This document shows, one piece after another, positions 6,279 through 8,256 of a stretch of DNA of 8,256 nucleotides. The notes beneath the pieces are model-generated. The model saw only the letters and a list, made by a program, of their open reading frames with translations. It made no database searches and was not told the origin of the DNA. The stretch lies in the NCBI GenBank assembly GCA_021780055.1, contig JAJXZM010000601.1, positions 858-9,113 on the forward strand, written 5' to 3'. The stretch is from Acidobacteriota bacterium. Lineage in GTDB: Bacteria; Acidobacteriota; Terriglobia; UBA7540. Position numbers and translations under genes: made by a program. Each line of letters begins with the position of its first letter. The stretch's first letter is position 1.

Positions 6279-6294
6279 TGTTTCACGTGAAACA
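6279..6294. other. parS: parS centromere site 2
   Basis: TGTTTCACGTGAAACA matches the parS consensus at all 16 positions and is embedded in an 18-bp perfect palindrome (6278-6295). It lies between rsmG and parA, 72 bases before the parA start, and 828 bases from the first site. Besides nucleating the partition complex, ParB bound here could influence parAB transcription. Confidence 0.97.
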
Positions 6295-6366
6295 TCACGT
6301 TTATGCTTGCTTTGAGGCATCTCCTCTGATAGCTTCTCATCCTCATTGCTCTTGATTGGAAGTACT

Positions 6367-7173
6367 ATGGGACGTGTTATAGCAATTGCCAATCAGAAGG
6401 GTGGCGTTGGCAAGACTACGACGGCCATCAACCTTGCCGCATCCCTCGCTGCTCAGGACATGTGGACGCTGGTCATCGACTGCGACCCGCAAGGGAACAC
6501 GACAAGTGGCTTCGGCTTTCCGAAAGATCCGTCGCGTCGATCGCTCTACCATTCATTGATCCTGGATGCTCCGTTAGCTGATCTCATCCTTCAGGGTCCG
6601 GCCGAGGGCATACAGCTGGTTCCTTCTGACAAGAATCTCGTCGGAGCCAACGTCGAACTTGTTGCCAAGCCCGGCCGTGAGCAGGTCCTCCGTGAAAGAC
6701 TGGCCCCCATCAGAGATCGCTTCAACTACACACTGCTCGATTGCCCACCGGCGCTCGACCTGTTGACGCTCAATGCGCTGGTGGCCGCAGATTCAGTCCT
6801 CGTCCCTATTCAATGTGAATACTTTGCGCTCGAAGGGGTGTCGGAGCTTCTCGACACTCTTATTCGCATTCGGAGGACCCACAATCCAAAACTGGCTATC
6901 GAAGGCATCCTTCTGACAATGTTCGACGACAGAACAAACCTCTCGCACCAGGTCCGGGATGATCTGAAGGACTTTTTCGGTGACCAGGTCTTCGAGACGA
7001 TGATCCCGCGTAACGTCCGCCTGGCGGAGGCACCAAGCTATGGTAAGCCTGTGCTTCTCTATGATCCTGAATGCCGAGGTTCCGAAAGCTATGTTAAACT
7101 TGCTAAAGAGGTTATAAGCCATGACCAGAAAGGCGCTGGGGCGCGGCTTGAACGCCCTGTTGCGGGAAACTGA
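6367..7173 (+). CDS. parA: Chromosome partitioning ATPase ParA (Soj type)
   Basis: 268-residue member of the ParA/MinD ATPases that bind the nucleoid as ATP dimers and move ParB-parS complexes. It has the deviant Walker A NQKGGVGKTTTAINLA (9-24) with signature lysine K11 and K16, the Walker A' IDCDPQGN (37-44, D40), and Walker B TLLDCPP (122-128, D125). It is the short chromosomal type without an N-terminal helix-turn-helix domain. The ATG at 6367 begins the family-typical MGRVIAIANQKGG and has GGAAG just upstream; the frame is open seven codons further to 6346 but that leader is not conserved-looking. Typical Soj proteins end near LAKEVI; here about 15 more residues are read before the TGA, entirely within the overlap with parB. 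Likely co-expressed with parB. Confidence 0.96.
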   Translation: MGRVIAIANQKGGVGKTTTAINLAASLAAQDMWTLVIDCDPQGNTTSGFGFPKDPSRRSLYHSLILDAPLADLILQGPAEGIQLVPSDKNLVGANVELVAKPGREQVLRERLAPIRDRFNYTLLDCPPALDLLTLNALVAADSVLVPIQCEYFALEGVSELLDTLIRIRRTHNPKLAIEGILLTMFDDRTNLSHQVRDDLKDFFGDQVFETMIPRNVRLAEAPSYGKPVLLYDPECRGSESYVKLAKEVISHDQKGAGARLERPVAGN

Positions 7174-7981
7174 GGCTGCGCCGGCGCCTGCGACTGCTGC
7201 AGGCCTTGACCATCTGCCGCTGAACCTCATTGACCCGAATCCGTTCCAGCCACGAACGCAATTGCCTCTGGATGGCTTGGAAGAGCTTGCCTCTTCCATC
7301 CGGGCAAGCGGGTTGATTCAACCCATCCTTGTTCGTCCGAATGGAGAACGCTATCAGCTCGTGGCCGGGGAGCGCCGCTGGCGAGCCGCAGGCAAAGCCG
7401 GGCTTGACAAAGTGCCGGCCGTAATCCGCGATATCGATGACACCGAAGCTCTTGAACTCGCGCTTGCCGAAAACCTTCTCCGGGAGGCTCTCAATCCTTT
7501 GGAGATTGCTCGAGCTTATGAGCGGCTCCAACAGGAATTCCATTTGACACACGAACAGATCGCAGAGCGGCTTGGTGTCAACCGATCGACAGTAACCAAT
7601 ACCCTTCGCCTTCTGGGTTTGCCTCCGGCCGTCCAGAAACTTCTGATGGAAGACAAGATTTCGGCAGGCCACGCGCGCGCGCTGCTTGCAGTAAATTCTC
7701 CGGAGGCCCAGACAAAACTGGCTGCGGCTGTCATCAAAAAAGGCCTTTCCGTCAGAAACCTGGAGAATCTCGTTGCTCCGCGAGCAAACGGGCAGGGGAA
7801 ATCCGATCCGAAACCAGGTCCTAAGGTGGATCCGAACCTTCGCGCGGCGGTGCTTGAGCTGGAGCGCGCACTCGGAACGCGGGTGAAGGTGGTTGGAAGC
7901 GAACGCCGGGGAAGGATTGAAATCAGCTACTTCTCCCCGGAGGATCTGAGTCGTATCTATGACTGGATAATTCGCTCTTAG
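7121..7981 (+). CDS. parB: Chromosome partitioning protein ParB (Spo0J), CTP-dependent parS-binding clamp
   Basis: 286-residue DNA-binding partner of ParA. Domains in order: an N-terminal basic peptide RKALGRGLNALL (3-14), which in the family stimulates ParA ATPase; the ParB/Srx CTPase domain with NPFQPR (40-45), LIQPILVRP (65-73), the GERRWRAA box (83-90) and ENLLREALNPLEIARAYERL (117-136); a helix-turn-helix at about 142-165 (THEQIAERLGVNRSTVTNTL) that reads parS; a low-complexity Gly/Lys/Pro linker (about 220-238); and a C-terminal dimerisation domain (about 240-286). The start ATG has AAAGAGG nine bases upstream and begins with the conserved N-terminal peptide, so the 53-base overlap with the end of parA appears real. 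Two cognate parS sites lie 0.8 and 1.7 kb upstream. Confidence 0.96.
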   Translation: MTRKALGRGLNALLRETEAAPAPATAAGLDHLPLNLIDPNPFQPRTQLPLDGLEELASSIRASGLIQPILVRPNGERYQLVAGERRWRAAGKAGLDKVPAVIRDIDDTEALELALAENLLREALNPLEIARAYERLQQEFHLTHEQIAERLGVNRSTVTNTLRLLGLPPAVQKLLMEDKISAGHARALLAVNSPEAQTKLAAAVIKKGLSVRNLENLVAPRANGQGKSDPKPGPKVDPNLRAAVLELERALGTRVKVVGSERRGRIEISYFSPEDLSRIYDWIIRS

Positions 7982-8060
7982 CCTGCAATATAGCTTTAGT
8001 TAATATTACATTATAACGTATGACTAATTCAATAATCTCCAATCCAAAAGGGAGGATGTA
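7982..8060 (+). promoter_or_regulatory. AT-rich leader of the bactofilin gene with strong ribosome binding site
   Basis: The first 60 bases of this 79-base gap are much richer in A and T than the rest of the window. A possible -10 hexamer TATAAC (8012-8017) is seen, without a convincing -35 at 16-18 bases. A strong Shine-Dalgarno sequence, GGGAGG (8050-8055), lies five bases before the ATG at 8061. Immediately after it is an ATG-TAA pair (8056-8061) whose stop overlaps the true start. The region suggests that the bactofilin gene may have its own promoter. No GC-rich terminator hairpin follows parB. Confidence 0.4.
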
Positions 8061-8256
8061 ATGGCGACGAAGCTCAGTGAACTCTTCCGGAGACGGGGAT
8101 CGAACCCTCTGGCTGACCAGGAACTCGTTGGTCTGCTGGAGCCCGGAATTGAATTCGAAGGTAGGATGACCGTCGCTTCCGGCATGGTTCGCATCAACAC
8201 GCACCTGAAAGGCGAAGTGGATTGCGCGGGCGCCGTGATTCTTGCCGAGCAGGGCG
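8061..8256 (+). CDS. Bactofilin (polymer-forming cytoskeletal protein), 3'-partial
   Basis: The first 65 codons of a gene that runs off the right edge. After a short basic, probably flexible N-terminus (MATKLSELFRRRGSNPL) comes the start of a bactofilin beta-helix: EPGIEFEGRMTVASGMVRIN (27-46) followed by HLKGEVDCAGAVILAEQG. This matches the repeating pattern of 'G-x-x-F-x-G-x-(15)-G-x-(6)-G' hydrophobic strands typical of the family. Bactofilins form nucleotide-independent filaments that scaffold cell-shape, stalk or segregation proteins; in Myxococcus xanthus bactofilins position the ParABS machinery. Location 79 bases after parB suggests a similar link, which is inference. The start is fixed by GGGAGG five bases upstream. 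Confidence 0.85.
   Translation, partial: MATKLSELFRRRGSNPLADQELVGLLEPGIEFEGRMTVASGMVRINTHLKGEVDCAGAVILAEQG

Noticed and set aside
7112..7672. 186-codon open frame antisense to parB
   Set aside because: A typical high-GC antisense shadow of a strongly supported gene.

Overview
The window is a chromosomal segment of moderately high GC from a Gram-negative-type aerobic bacterium. The mix of genes would fit Acidobacteriota: a GH133 debranching enzyme, a short five-helix cytochrome oxidase subunit III, CtaB with a DUF420 partner, and rsmG-parA-parB-bactofilin. This assignment is inference from family resemblance and was not tested by a search; Myxococcota or related lineages are alternatives. No insertion sequence, CRISPR array, tRNA or rRNA was seen.

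Layout. Positions 2-1789 (+) hold the 3' part of a glycogen debranching enzyme gene that runs off the left edge. A convergent minus-strand block follows, read from right to left: cytochrome c oxidase subunit III (5234-4554), an untranslated stretch with two hairpins, one of them a likely terminator, heme O synthase ctaB (4162-3239), a DUF420/CtaM-like oxidase-assembly protein (3233-2811), a HemJ/CopD-like membrane protein (2600-2166) and a small CDGSH iron-sulfur protein (2103-1864). Together they suggest heme modification, oxidase maturation and a terminal-oxidase subunit. Oxidase subunits I and II are not in the window.

An intergenic region of about 350 bases (5235-5586) separates this block from a plus-strand chromosome-segregation block: rsmG (5587-6228), parA/soj (6367-7173), parB/spo0J (7121-7981) and the start of a bactofilin gene (8061 to the right edge). 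Two parS centromere sites flank rsmG: 5451-5466 with 15 of 16 consensus bases, and 6279-6294 with 16 of 16. ParB should load on these sites, ParA should move the ParB-parS complex, and the bactofilin may give a cytoskeletal anchor. The arrangement suggests an origin-proximal location.

Most notable details: a near-consensus sigma70-type promoter at 5550-5578 whose predicted transcript begins at the rsmG start codon (possible leaderless mRNA); a 53-base parA/parB overlap; bactofilin directly behind parB; an oxidase subunit III gene apparently without its subunit I and II partners; and several perfect hairpins in the non-coding stretches. No clearly unprecedented system was found. The genes belong to recognisable families, and the interest lies in their arrangement and in the regulatory sequence.
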